DNA of 64,000 nt from Orientallactaga sibirica (lineage: Eukaryota; Chordata; Mammalia; Rodentia; Dipodidae), in contig JAEOAD010001365.1 in NCBI GenBank assembly GCA_036365145.1, positions 6,050,501 to 6,114,500 of the forward strand, read 5' to 3'. How positions within the stretch are numbered: the first letter of the stretch is position 1; each line of letters opens with the position of its first letter. The notes under the pieces are model-generated. The model was given only the letters and a program-made list of their open reading frames with translations, did not search any database and was not told the DNA's origin. This document shows, piece by piece, positions 23,045 to 35,004 of the stretch. The position numbers and the translations under genes are program-made.

Positions 23045-24460
23045 GCTGTTTGTTAAGAACCCATTCTTGTGGTTGCCCTGGAAATACTGTTTCCACGAGA
23101 GAAGCTGTGCTAGCAGAGGAAAAGGAGGAAAAGTGGTCTGTCCAGGTAAGGAATCTGGTCTGTCATAACTGAAAAATTAACTGGGCCTGCTCTTTTGACA
23201 AGCCCCTCCCTGCCCTAAGAAAATTCCCAAGATGCTAGCCCCTCCCTGCCCCCCCCACAACATGAACCCCAAAGGCAAATTGTTTTTTGAATTTTCCTGT
23301 GGGGAATTAGTTTAAGTGGCTGCAACAGAAAGCTATTGTTTGCAACCCTGGTGGCCCACCTCAACACAGCCTCATTCTGATGCCATTCAGAAAAAGAAGG
23401 AAAGAAAGGGCATGTTTGCAACAGAAAACCCCAAACAAAGCTCAGTAGGTTAATGGAACACCATCTAAAGGGTGGTGTTTTCAGGGCTGGGTTCAATCTG
23501 TCCTCCTTACCTGTACCCCGACTCTGAGGTACCAACCAATGCACCTTTTGTTCTGTGCTTTCATTTGGCAGACTTGGGGTTCATCTTTTGTGTGCTTCTT
23601 CTAAAAATCTGGTCTTTTCTTTTATAATATTCCTCCCCTAACTTGCCCAGTGTGATTCATTTCTTTAAGATCTTGTTTTATTTTTAAGCCATCAATTACT
23701 CAAACTTTGCAAGCCTATCTATCCCCAGCCATCTGGACCCCATACCTTATTTTAAAGCATGTTCAAATAATGACAACCTTCTTTTCTCAATTAATTTATG
23801 GGCTGTGGGGACCATTTTTCATTTGTTATCATGCACTTCCATTTGATCTCTCATATCTTTCTTCTGCATCTGCAACCGTGGCATATAAATCTTCCACTCC
23901 GGCTTTGTCATGGTGCCTAAGATATATAGGTATGACTCCCTATTAGTTCCACAAAACTGACCTTAATTTCTAAAAATGGTATCAGATGTGAATAAAGTTT
24001 GGTAAGATGGTTTGTTTTGATTTACTTTGTACCACTTATCTTTGAGTTTTCTTCCCACTTTTCTTTTATCTAATTTAGACAGTAGAGTCTTGCAAGGTTT
24101 ATCCATTACCTTCCGCCAATGATGCTCCTTGGAGAGATAGGGCTGAGAGACTTGGGCTGAGGATGATAATAGCAAGGCCTGTGGACATGCTTTCAGCCCA
24201 TCTCCATTGTGTTCTGCTTTATTCAAGCTGACCTCCAAGTTTCAATTTCTTTTCTCGTTTAGAAACGTGAATATTTTCAAATGCCATGACTACATCATTC
24301 CATACTGGATGTGAGACTTGCACAATAAAATTAAGCATGCAGATCCAAGTATCTTTTCTCTTCTGCTGTTCAGTTGACAAATAGGAGCGTTGGACAGACT
24401 CAGTCTCATAAACCATTAGTGGAGACTGGTTTTGGATTACTTAAGAGGCTATGGCTTAAA
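23045..24460. other. single-copy-like non-coding DNA
   Basis: No interspersed repeat recognised. 23540-24420 is AT-rich. Frames of 65-109 codons lack motifs. Confidence 0.4.
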
Positions 24461-24464
24461 GAAG

Positions 24465-24545
24465 ACAGACAGACAGACAAGACAGACACAGAGAGAGAAT
24501 GCAGAGTGTGTGTGTGTGTGTGTGTGAGTGTGAGTGTGTGTGTGT
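24465..24545. repeat. (GACA)n and (TG)n microsatellites
   Basis: GACA units at about 24465-24490, then TG units at 24507-24545 with two GAG interruptions. Confidence 0.9.
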
Positions 24546-24819
24546 TGTTTTACATAAACAGACTTCCGCCTAAACTAAGGAATGCTAATTAAGCAAAAAC
24601 CATGGCCAGATGTTTATTAACACTCTCAGGTTCCTGGGATTTGGAGAATGTGCAGTTTCCGTGGACTAATTTAAAAAGGGAAACACCTTTATTGGAATAA
24701 TGGCCAATTATAATTGCCAACTTTACCCATTCTTTCTTCTGCTGGTAGAGTTGGGGGAGGAGGTCCCTCCTAGTGGAAGGATGAGTGACTGCCTACATCT
24801 TAGCACAGCTGGCTCCTGC

Positions 24820-24820
<1 letters not shown>

Positions 24821-24868
<48 letters not shown>

Positions 24869-24874
24869 GCACGC
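24821..24874. repeat. (AC)n running into a GC-alternating tract
   Basis: Fifty-four bases of unbroken purine-pyrimidine alternation: AC units to 24862, then gtgcgcgcacgc. The 168- and 138-codon frames over this region read through the repeat as Thr-His runs and are not genes. Confidence 0.93.
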
Positions 24875-24879
24875 TCTTG

Positions 24880-25865
24880 GGTGTGGTCTTTCAGCCACAC
24901 CCCAGCACTGCTCTGTGTGGAGTCCAGAAACACACCCATGGTGATGCACACAAGGAACCGTGGGTGGCTTGGTGGGCCAACTCAGTTGGATTCTGTTTTC
25001 TGTCTTTGTTTTGCTTTTCCCATTGCGGTGGTCATTTATCTTGCCTTTACCTGTCCTCACGGAGACGGCCAGAGGACTCTGCCAAGCCATGGAGCGTCTC
25101 CAGAATGCCAGCCAGTGGTGACACAGGAACAGAGGCTGTCAGGCCTCAGCATGGTGACTTCTCTTTGGACCCCAAATTCAAACTGTGGTGCAATAAAATA
25201 GAATAGCTCCATATAAAACTCTGAGTTTCATAAGACAAATATTACTCGTGCATTCATGTCCCTTGCACTCTGTTAACTGTAGGAAGAAATAGAAACAGCT
25301 TTAGTGACCCCCTGGGACCTATAAAGGCTATTTCTGAGTCTGAATCTTACTGTTTAATTTAATCATTTATTATATTAATATTCAAATGGGCTGCATCTTA
25401 TTAGCTACTGCAAAGATGTTAGTATGTCTGAAATAAATACCTAATTATGCCTTTGAAGAGAGGGGTTCTAAAGACTTTGGTATGTTTGTGCTAATAGAAC
25501 AGTTCATTTGCAGGTTTTTCTGCAGAAATCAGCAATTTGAGGCTTTTCTTCCTCTCTCTCTTTTAAGAAAATAAAAACAAGGACTGAGCACCCATCGAGT
25601 GGCTCTCAGATCCTCCTTCCACCCGCTTAGGAGCATCCGTGGAAGGATGGAGTTTCGTTCTCTGCGCCCCAGTGAGCGTCCACTTTGGAATGACCAGCGT
25701 GCCCAGCTCAATAACACATTAATACAATTAACTGTTTTAATCAGATGGCCATGAAATTAAACATGTTCCTGTTCAAAGGGGGAAAAGAGGATATCCTCTT
25801 GGAAATGTATATATATATTTTTTGAGCCCAACATGCTAATATTTTTTTTAACATGACGGTTTCAT
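24880..25865. other. single-copy-like DNA with an AT-rich candidate conserved stretch
   Basis: 25210-25520 and 25700-25860 are AT-rich and repeat-free, with text such as tttaatttaatcatttatta and cctaattatgcc. No gene. Confidence 0.3.
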
Positions 25866-25869
25866 TATT

Positions 25870-25945
25870 TTCTATCCGCTTTCTCTCCTTTCCTCCCTCT
25901 CTCCCTCCCTCCTTCCTTCCCTCCCTTCCTCTTTCCTCTCTCTCA
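25870..25945. repeat. pyrimidine-rich low-complexity tract
   Basis: TCCC/TTCC runs. Confidence 0.85.
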
Positions 25946-26154
25946 ATTCCCAGTGCAAAATCAAAATCTTATGTAGGTCATTGATTTTTACAACCACAGA
26001 CAATGGACACCAGTGACTTGCAGAAATCAGACCACGCCATTTGGAGATAGCACACAAGGCATAAAGCTACATACGCTTGCGGGGAGGGGCCCAGGCACAC
26101 AGAGCTGCAGCATCGACTCCGGGTGTGTTGGAGGCCAGGGCCTGGCAGGATCTG

Positions 26155-26365
26155 TGCTGAGTCCATTTTCCTAATGCTAAGCATTAGCTTCATGAGGATG
26201 GATTATGCCGCCGGCGTAATATACACAAACGGTGATGATAAATTCTCAACTAAATGTATACACTGCATTTGGAGCAGTGGAGAAATTAGTGGTAAGTGTA
26301 GAAGTTACAGTCTGAGAAACTGGGAATTACACATCACTATCTTTCTAAAGTAACTACCACAGGAT
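26155..26365. other. candidate conserved non-coding stretch with two short palindromes
   Basis: CTAATGC-taa-GCATTAG at 26171-26187 is a perfect 7-bp inverted repeat. TTATGCC-gcc-GGCGTAA at 26203-26219 is an inverted repeat with one mismatch. Both carry TAAT or TTAT-type cores, and no repeat family is seen around them. Confidence 0.35.
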
Positions 26366-26369
26366 TTGC

Positions 26370-27885
26370 AATCACTCTCTTTTTTATTTTCTGAGATTAC
26401 TAAAATGGTATGTCTACTAATACCCAATTATCGGCTCCACAATTTTTTTTTTTTCCTAGATGGATGTGAAAGTCAAAGGTTAAAATCCAGAGCGAGTGGC
26501 CGGCTGGGAGACTTCTCCAATGATGGGGACTTCTCTGTTTCCCCTTGCTGACCTCCATTTAACCTTTAAATTGACCTAGAACGAGTTTATTTTCCTTCTT
26601 CTCACATGGACGCCTGTCCCATGAGAGAGGACCCTCATGGTCTGGGGTGGATAATTACATCGTGGCTGAGATGGGCTTTCAGCTGCACAGCACTCCGCGG
26701 CAACCCCTTGTTTCCATGAGTCCTCCGGGCTCCCAGCTTGGATGGTTGTTCTCTCCTCCTCAGCCCTTTCGGGAGAACTTTCCTGTGCACCTGCTGGGTA
26801 TCAAGTCCCCAAGAGCCCCTGGGCACTGTCTGCACAGCCTTCTGGGCATCTGTGTCATCGTGGCTGAATGTCACTATGCGCATTTAACAGTGCTTCAGGG
26901 TCATGACAGGAGGCTTTGACTGGGCCTGTTGATGACGGCGGAGGTGACCTGGTCCTTGTGTTATTGCTCTGGATTATGGGGTCCTCATTGTGAAGTAGGG
27001 GTCCAATGGTGAGAGGAGAAGTGCATAAGCAGAGCCCCAGCAATGGGCACTGCACTCTACCCCTTCCCAGAGACCTAGAGCCAACACCTGCCTTGTGCAA
27101 ATGAAACTATGAAAGGTTCCTCCCTTCCAGGAAGAAATCAGCAGACAGATGCCAGCCTGTTACCACAATGGAGACTAGAGATCCGGACCTTCGTGGAAGA
27201 GGGGCTGCAAGGCTTCTTTTCCCCACGACTCGGGCCACTAGCACCACATTACCTGCACCAAAGGCCCCAAGACTGTCCCCAAGAGCTGGGATGCCTCCTG
27301 GTGGTGGGTCTTTGGAGTTCACTCCGGCTGACTCCCTGCAGCTTCTGTACTGCGTGTCTAGGGCACATTGTGTAAACCCCAGTCAGGTGGGTGAAAGGCA
27401 AAGAAGGGCCGGGGCTCTAATCACTGAGGCTGAGCAGAGCATAGGAGGAGGGGGCTAAGCAGGGCTTGTCCCAGGGTGTTCCTGCTGGCTAAGAAAGGGG
27501 TGAGAGTAACCCCAACTTTCCAACCCTCATGGTTTCCTCTATGTGCAACGCTCCCATCAGCCAATAGTTGCTGAAGTAATGCTGATTTGGGACTGAGCTC
27601 AGCCCTCAGTGCTGGGGTTAATCGTCTGATTTTGCTCCTGAGGTGAACTGCTTTAGGTCAGGCCTAGAGCTGGGTGCTCCCTCCACCAGGACTCCATTCA
27701 GAAGTTGCCTTTATCCTGTCTCCACCTTGGTAAGTAGAACTACCCAAACTTAGTAGATTCATTTGCTCTTGCTTTTCTGCACCCGCCTCCACCCATCCCC
27801 AAATTAGGTCCTTCACCAAAAGATGCTAGGATTACTCCATGACTTCACAGAATAAAAATGTAGGGTCTGTTGTTCAAAATTATTA
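26370..27885. other. single-copy-like non-coding DNA
   Basis: GC-richer from 26640 to 27460, with overlapping frames of 71-96 codons on both strands. No domain, splice-bounded exon or repeat is recognised. Confidence 0.4.
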
Positions 27886-27892
27886 AGAATTT

Positions 27893-28102
27893 TTAAAAGC
27901 TATTTTGATTTATTTACTTGAAAGAGAAAGAGAGAGACAGAGAGAAAGAGCGAGAGAACACATGGGTGAGCCTGGGCCCCTTGCTGCTTCAAACAAATGC
28001 CAGACACATGTGCATCTGGCTTCCTGCGGGTACTGGGGAATCGAACCCACCTGGCATGCTTTGCAAGCAAGTGCCTTTAGCAGCTGAGCAATCTCCTAGC
28101 CT
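27893..28102 (-). mobile_element. DIP-like SINE, old
   Basis: GA-rich tract, then gccagacacatgtgcatctg, gaatcgaacccacctggcat and gcaagtgcctttagcagctg. It is more diverged than most copies. Confidence 0.85.
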
Positions 28103-28104
28103 CT

Positions 28105-30290
28105 TGTTATGAATTTTGAGACAGTGACATCAGACATTGCATCAGGGAGGTGTTCTTATGAATATAAGGTCTTGGGTGGTGATAGAGGTCACATATCCTT
28201 GAAGACACCCTGGTGCTACCCTGTTCTTCCTTGAGTGAGTCACAGCGTCCAGGACATCCTGGGACACACAGCAAGCAAACACTCTATGCGCGCCTCCTCG
28301 TGGGATACTCTGCCTCTTGCTAAAGAGACTGGGCAGAAAAGCCCTGACCCAGGGCTGAACCCTGACGCTTGAGAGCCTTGTCACTGTCACCACAGCCCCC
28401 ATGTGGAGCAGTGCCTTCTACTAAGTACTCCCTGAGCAGATGAGTGGATGAATGAATGAAAGATTGAAGGCACTATGGGGCTTACAGAAGGGAGAGATTA
28501 CTTTTCCTATTCCAAATGACAGAGAGATTTTGGGGAAAAGAGGAAGCTTGATTCTAGTAAGCAGCAGATAAGGGAGAAGCGGACACTCCAGGTAGAGACA
28601 GCTGAGCAATGGCTTAGAGCTATGGGGCCCCTGTTGCATTCTGGGTGACAGTGGGGGCAGCGTGACAACCTGCCAAGGCCAGGATGGGGAGGAAGATTGC
28701 TCATTCAGCACAGGGTTTGCCTCTGACCAGGGCAGGGATGCCATGTGCATCTTCACAACCCCACAACCAATGATGAGTTGGGTGCCAGCTATTTAAGTTC
28801 AAAAGCTCCAGGATGTCTTGGCCTGTCCTGGAAGTCGGCATGTGCAGGGATGCTGGTTAGAACGTTAGTAGGACTGCATAAGAAACCGAGAAAGGCACTG
28901 TGGGCGAGTTTCCTCACAGGCTTATTGGGGCTATGAAGGCTGCGCGCCAGTCTGAATGAAGGACCTGAGTAGTGATGATGCATGTGTCTAGAATCTGATC
29001 AGCAGGTCCACTCTGCTTTGTAAGAAATGCCTCAGCGTTCTAATGATGCTCTTTGTCACCCTGGGCAGGGTAGAGGGTGCAAGTGTATCTTCAATTTACC
29101 TTTTGATTTATTGTTGAAACAAAAGCTGAGAGGATGTGGCCCAGGGAGAGTGCCTCATGCCCACTTCCTAACATTGTCTTCTGACCCCCAGGAGGTTCGC
29201 AAGTGTGAGCTCTTGTGGGTGCTTAGCCAGCACCAGAACAGGACCGCAGGTGCCAGGGGATCCAGTGGAATCTAACAAAGAGAAATGGGTCATTCCTGAG
29301 AGTCTGGAGTCCTGGGTGGCGGGTTGAGTTTAGCTAGTCAACACTTAGTCCCTCTGAGCTCATCATCCATCCATCAGCCCATCCGTCCATCCTTTTGTTC
29401 ACCCATCTCTCGACCCACCCATGCACTATCCCTCCATCTACCCACACACCCATCTATCCATCCACCCACACATAAGCACCCATCTATGCTTTGATGCGTA
29501 TGGACAATTTATAATCACGTCTGCCTGATAGCCAATGTGTTGTGTGGGTTTCCTGCAAGTTAATCCGGTGATCTCACACCTGTGGAGGCCACAGTCCGCT
29601 GGGAGGGGTGCCTGTGTCACGAGAACAAAAAGAAAGAGATGGTGATGGCAGGAGATGCTGAGAATGAGAAGTGAGGCTGGGATCCAAGAAGGCTTCCAGT
29701 CCAGGGGACAAGTCCTGAGCATCCATGGAGTCTCGTCCAGGGAGCTCAGAGTCCAGTTCAGAAGCCTGGGGCCACAGGGGACAGAATACTAGTCTTCCAG
29801 TCAATCCTATTCTCTGATAACACTTTTTTCTCTCTGGGCATGGGTCCCACCCACACCAAACCCAGGATATTAGCCCCAGTGGAAGAAGCAATAAAATGGA
29901 GCTTGGGGAAGCAGGGAGTTAAGGAAGGGGGGTATGGAAGGGGACCACCGGGAGAACAGTTGCCCCCACATAATGAGTCTTTCTCTCAATGTAACTTAGC
30001 TCTGATCCGTGTGGGTTTCAGTGGCAGGATTGGTTACATATAGGTTCATTATGCCAGCCTGCCTTTCTCCCTCCCTTCTCCTCAACACTAGATCAGGCTC
30101 TCATCAAAGGTTTTGGGGGTGGGGAAAGCGTTTATGCAGATCAGCCTGTGTTTGGGCATCCACGGTTAACCCGGTAATCTACACTTCTATTGCCCTCCGT
30201 GGAATCCTCAGAGGATCCGTGTAAGGGTTTCACCACCACAAGACTACAAAACGTAGACCCCTGCCTTCGAGCAGCCACCGGGAGCCTGTG
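28105..30290. other. single-copy-like DNA with a degenerate CCAT patch
   Basis: 29360-29480 is a degenerate (CCAT)n/(CCAC)n patch. Elsewhere no repeat is recognised. Frames of 60-111 codons lack motifs. Confidence 0.4.
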
Positions 30291-31260
30291 TATGTTTCCC
30301 TCATTATTTGGATGTGCGTTTGAATGTTGTGATCAGTGATTCAGTGCGCATGATTCATCAGGAAGACGTTTGCTCGGCAGACATGTGAGGAGCTGTCTGC
30401 CTCTTCAATCTCACTGACAGGGCAAAAATGCTGATTTATAGTAAATCATTAAAATCTGCTTATTACACCACGGCTTGTTCTCCTCTTCAAACCCGCAGCC
30501 TGCTCTGCATCGCGTCTCTCACGATTTCATACCACAGCAAGCAGTTATTTAAACAAGAGAGGAGAGACATTTAGTCTTTATTATCACATATGAAAGGATA
30601 TTTTGCTTAAAGAAGACTAATTAAGAATGCAGACAATTTTCTCGCTCAGTTTAAAGGGGGGGGGATAAAGATTTAAAACGTCTAAACGGAACAAAGAATT
30701 ACTGTCCCAAAACAATACTTGAAAATGAAGATTTGGTGCACATTTTAAATAGTCGTGAAATATCAGTTCCATGTGTTGCCAAAATGTTGGCGAGGCAGGG
30801 TTGTGGAGTGATGGTCTGTGTGTGGGTTGGAGGTGGCCTGTGTGGGGCTCTAATATAAATGGACATCAGTGAAGGGACCCTGCTATTATGCTCAGCTCCA
30901 ATATTGTGACAAAGGTTCCATTGCTTTGAAATCATCCAGAAAGTTTTGTTCTTTAAAGAGAGAGATTTAAGATTGGGTGGCAATACAGAAGGGGATGCGT
31001 TGCATGGTAGGTAAACAAAGAAATAGCACAAAGAGGTCTATATTTTGTATGTGTTACTTACAGTAAAAAAAAAAAAAAATTAATTTGATGCCTGGGGACA
31101 AAAATCCTTGCCACGGCATTACAAAGAAGAGAATAAACTGACTCAAAATTAATCCATACAGATCTGTCCCCTTAATAAGACTAATTCCAGAGAACAAAGC
31201 AGAGCATAATGCATTTTAAATTAAGTTGGAAAATGCATAATTTATATTTGTTTTATTTCT
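30290..31260. other. candidate conserved non-coding block
   Basis: About 1 kb without interspersed repeats, rich in TAAT/ATTA and AT-hook-like words (agtaaatcattaaaatctgc, gactaattaagaatgcagac, gcataatgcattttaaatta). The last contains an octamer-like ATGCAT core. This texture is typical of developmental enhancers, but no alignment was possible. Confidence 0.35.
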
Positions 31261-31264
31261 TCAT

Positions 31265-32220
31265 ATTTTAACACAGGTGCGTTCTGGAATGCTAAGGACT
31301 GCGGAAGGGCACGCTCTCTGTCCGGGGCTTTCTCACTTTTGCAAACCGCAAGAATGAATATTTCTCTTCTTGCTCAGGAAGTGAGGACAGAAGCAGACAG
31401 AAAAGACCAATACAGTGGGGAAAGTGACTGTTTGGTTAAAATTAATTTGCAAGACTCCTCATTCCTCATATGACATTCAGAAATAGAAAAATAAAAAAAA
31501 AGAACACATTAATGTGGCTGAACACCACGTTTTCTTTTGTCTCAAGTGGCAGCTTTTGGAGATTCACCGGGAAACCCCAGTGAGCTCTGTGTGGGATGGG
31601 CGAGCCTGTCCTGCCCGCCCAGCCCATTGAGGACCAGGTGGCCAGAGGGAGGGGCTGTGCAGGGCAGGGCCATGGCTCCATTTCCAAACAGCAACCTGGC
31701 CGCTCAAAGCAGTAGCTTTCCCCTTCTCTCCCGACTGCAGCAGCTACTTTCTCTGCCTCCATACTCTTTCCTTCCTTCTTTCCACTCTACCCCATCTCCA
31801 TCTGCCCTCACTCCTTCTCATCCCTGCCATCACACACAAATTGTATTAAAGCTGTAAGCTGAGCTCGACCCAGTCATTCATTTTTACTGAACTCATTTTT
31901 AAATTGTATCTCTCTCTTGTTTTGATTTTAAAGACACAGTAGATACAGCCTCCACGTGACTATTAAAATCAATTTAAATGCCTTACATTTATTCTTTAAG
32001 ATAAATTGCTCTTCGGCGAGACTTTTCCTAATGCTACGAACGTGTGCATGAGGAGGGACCCCGTACCTACTTAGGTGTAAAGGTAGGGATCACCAGGTAG
32101 ACCCCAGGTGCTGGGTCTGACTATTCATTGGTCAGCCAGTCCCTCAGGTGGGGCAGTGCTTGCTGTCAGCAATGGAAACACTGAGCAGAATGTCCCAGAA
32201 TGAAAACTTGACTCAAGATC
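31265..32220. other. single-copy-like DNA
   Basis: 31860-32040 is again AT-rich and smooth (gactattaaaatcaatttaa), another candidate conserved stretch. 31530-31860 is GC-richer with frames of about 100 codons and no domain. Confidence 0.35.
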
Positions 32221-32233
32221 TGAACCCATATTT

Positions 32234-32412
32234 CTATTTATTTATTTATTTATTTATTTATTTATTTTTGGTTTTTCAAGGTTGGATCTTGCTCTTGCCC
32301 AGGCTGACCTGGAATTCACTATCTAGAGTCCAGGTGGCCTTGAACTCACGGTGATCCTCCTACCTCTGCCTCCCGAGGGCTGGGATTATGGGTGTGCGTC
32401 ATCATGCCAGGG
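32234..32412 (-). mobile_element. B1-like SINE with (TTTA)n tail
   Basis: Antisense B1 with an expanded TTTA tail (about 32236-32267). The 13-bp direct repeat tgaacccatattt (32221-32233 and 32413-32425) flanks it exactly. Confidence 0.95.
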
Positions 32413-32734
32413 TGAACCCATATTTGTGTCTGGACTGTTTTTCACCATAAACTCTAAAGCCTGGAGGGCAATCACACCCAATCTGAAGTGCACATGTGCA
32501 CCTGACATTTAGTAGTTCTGAAGATTGTAGAACTGGCCCATGCTGTGTAAAGCAGAGCAACACTCCCACAGGACCAGCTATTAACTCACCAGTGACCTTT
32601 CAGAAGGGAACACCATCACCCTGATAGTTTAGCAGGCCTGGCTTTGGAATTTGGCTCTGATTTTTTTTTTTTTTTCTATGCATGGAGTAGGCCAGCACTT
32701 TCTCACTTACATCCAGAGAAGAACATATTTGTTA

Positions 32735-33240
32735 TGATTTGAATTTGAAACATCCCCACAGGCTCCTGTGTTGAAAACTTAGTCCCCAAGGGCATAACTC
32801 TTTTGGGAGGCCATGGACACTTTAAGAAATGGCCCTAGGGCTGGAGAGATGGCTTAGCAGTTAAGGTGTTTGCCCGAAAAGCCAAAGGACCCATGCAAGC
32901 CAGATGCACAAGGGGACGCATTCATCTGGAGTTCGTTTGCAGTGGCTGGAGGCCCTGGCATGCCCATTCTCTCTCTGTCTCTTTCTCTCTCTCAAACAAA
33001 TAAATAAAATATATTAAAAAAGAAAGAAAGAAATGGGCCTAGTTTGAAGAAGTAGGTTACTGTGGGCAAGCCTTTGAACACTACATTTGGTTCCTTTCTT
33101 TGCTTCCTGTTTTTTCTGCCACATCCTCCCAAGGCCAAGATGTTCCTCCTAAGTACATGGGGTCAAGAAACGACAGACCAAAACCTCTGAAACCATGAGC
33201 CCAAAGAAACACTTGATCCTTGACGCTATTTCTGTCTGGG
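32735..33240 (+). mobile_element. MT-like MaLR LTR interrupted by a DIP SINE
   Basis: gttatgatttgaatttgaaa, catccccacaggctcctgtg and gggaggccatggacacttta, then after the SINE agtttgaagaagtaggttac and aaacctctgaaaccatgagc, match an MT-type LTR in sense. The inserted SINE spans 32839-33027. Confidence 0.7.
32839..33027 (+). mobile_element. DIP-like SINE inside an LTR
   Basis: Head ggctggagagatggcttagc. The box-B stretch is partly lost: acccatgcaagccagatgca follows directly on the head. Direct repeats aagaaatggccctag (32824-32838) and aagaaatgggcctag (33028-33042) differ at one base. Confidence 0.92.
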
Positions 33241-33374
33241 TACAAAAATCCCACAATGCTGTTTGAGAGACTGTTTCCATGGGAAGAGGGTTTGCCACCC
33301 CACCCACTTAACCCCCAAGGCTAGATGTTAATGGCTTCAGGAGGGTGGAAACAGAAGTGTGTGTACAAGCCAGG

Positions 33375-33645
33375 CCTTGGGTAAGTGGTTATAACTGGAT
33401 TTGCTCCCTGTAGTTGAGACCTCTCAATTGAATCCTGGTGGCTATATAAGGACAGGGAGAGAGACCACCCACACGTAGGCTTGCAAATTCCCTGTTGCTT
33501 GCCATATGTTGTTATGCATACCTCAGAACTCGGTCAGTGGGGCCATCAGAACCTCCAGAACCAGGGGCCAACGTCAACCCATTTTCTTTATACCTCCCGT
33601 TCTTTCATTATAGCCATGACAAAGCTGGCTAAGACAGGCACTGAC
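33375..33645 (+). mobile_element. possible LTR fragment, family unknown
   Basis: tggctatataaggacaggga looks like a TATA region, and the segment ends catgacaaagctggctaaga ca, similar to MaLR 3' ends. This is weak and rests on those two features. Confidence 0.35.
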
Positions 33646-33649
33646 TTCT

Positions 33650-34995
33650 GACCTGCTAAGCCTCCTGCTTTGCTTTGTGGAAGGTTAAATGTGCTTGCTA
33701 CTTAAAATAGGATATTTCAGCTGGTGAAGCCTGGCGTTCTGGTAAACAAGAATGAATGATAACTGGTTGTATTTTTATTCCTGCCTAATCTTAAGCATTG
33801 ATGGACTGCTTTGGATCAAGTCCTAGCTCTTATTCCTGAGTTTTGATGATCTATGCCAGTTAAATGACATGGTGGGCAAAGATGGCCTGGGACTTTGGGG
33901 GCTGAGTCTCAGTGCCATCACAGGGTCACTCTTTCCTTGTCTCCACTGGATCACCCACACGTCCGTGGCCTTGCCTCCTCTCCCTCACTTCCTCCCTGAC
34001 TCCATCATCTTCCACGCGGCTTATTTTAGGAACGAGAACTGGAGGCAGGATGTGCTCAGACACAGGACAGAAGCATTGTTCCAAAGATAACGAGTGCGCA
34101 TTGGGAAGCGAGCTTGAGTGTGCCATTTGGCTTTTTGCTGTCGTGGGAGGTTTTGCTTTTTCTCCTGCTTATGTCCTTTGATTCCTTTGTTTCATGTCCC
34201 CACGCTGTCAACTTCCCATCTGGGTGACCAGAACATTTCCAGCCTGAGTCAGTGTGAGGAATAGGATGTGTGCGTGTGTGCGGTGGCTTTCAGCAGGCTC
34301 GAGCATGCCCCTGACCTTTCTGAACACCCCGGCCTTCAATGAAGGTGTGTGAGCCCCAGCCCCAGCCTCTGAGGGATTTTTCCTGGACTCATTACCCAGG
34401 GCCTCCCCATCTGCCCTCAAAAAAAAAAAAAAAAAAAAAAAAGAGAGAGAGAGAGAAAAGAAAAAAAGCAGCCACAAGCCACTGGGATGTCAGAGGACAG
34501 AAGAAGGAACGGAGACAAGTGTCAGCACCACGCGTCAGGTCCTGACATCACTCCTTGGATGATGGGTGCTTATCTTCTATCCTTACAGTTCCTCTTTTAC
34601 ACCCCAGGAACCCATCCACACAGCTTCCCACCTGGGCAGGAGGGGACACTGATGGTTTGGCTGCCCACCCTTTCACTCCATCTCACTGGCCCTTCCTGGG
34701 GTCTTTATACTCTGAACAAGTGATTCCCAGAAAGGGCCTGATGGAAAAATTTATTCCAGCATCGCCATCGCAGTCCTAGAAAGACAGCCGTGACCTGGCA
34801 ATTCTCGGAGAAACTCTGGTTGTTCCAGTGGCTGAGGAAATGGAGCCAATGTGCATTTTGTGGTCATTGAGCTCAGGGAAGTTGGTCACTTTTTCCTACT
34901 TCCCTGAGCTTCAGCTTCCATGTAAAACAGGCGTGGAGGAGTCTTATCTTTGCACACACGCCTTTCTCTAGCCCTCTGTCTTTTTGCACCAACCT
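33650..34995. other. single-copy-like DNA with an A-run and GA tract
   Basis: Poly-A at about 34419-34442 followed by GA repeats to about 34456. No gene or other repeat is recognised. Confidence 0.4.
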
Positions 34996-35004
34996 CCCTT
35001 CTTT

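Noticed and set aside
22627..23172. Two + strand frames of about 180 codons, Lys/Glu/Arg/Gly-rich
   Set aside because: Produced by the purine low-complexity tract at 22785-23042, which is open in several frames.
24700..25206. 168- and 138-codon frames with Thr-His runs
   Set aside because: They read through the (AC)n microsatellite and have no other recognisable sequence.
27107..27460. GC-richer stretch with frames of 71-96 codons on both strands considered as an exon or CpG island
   Set aside because: CG dinucleotides are few, no splice-bounded frame is convincing, and no domain is recognised.
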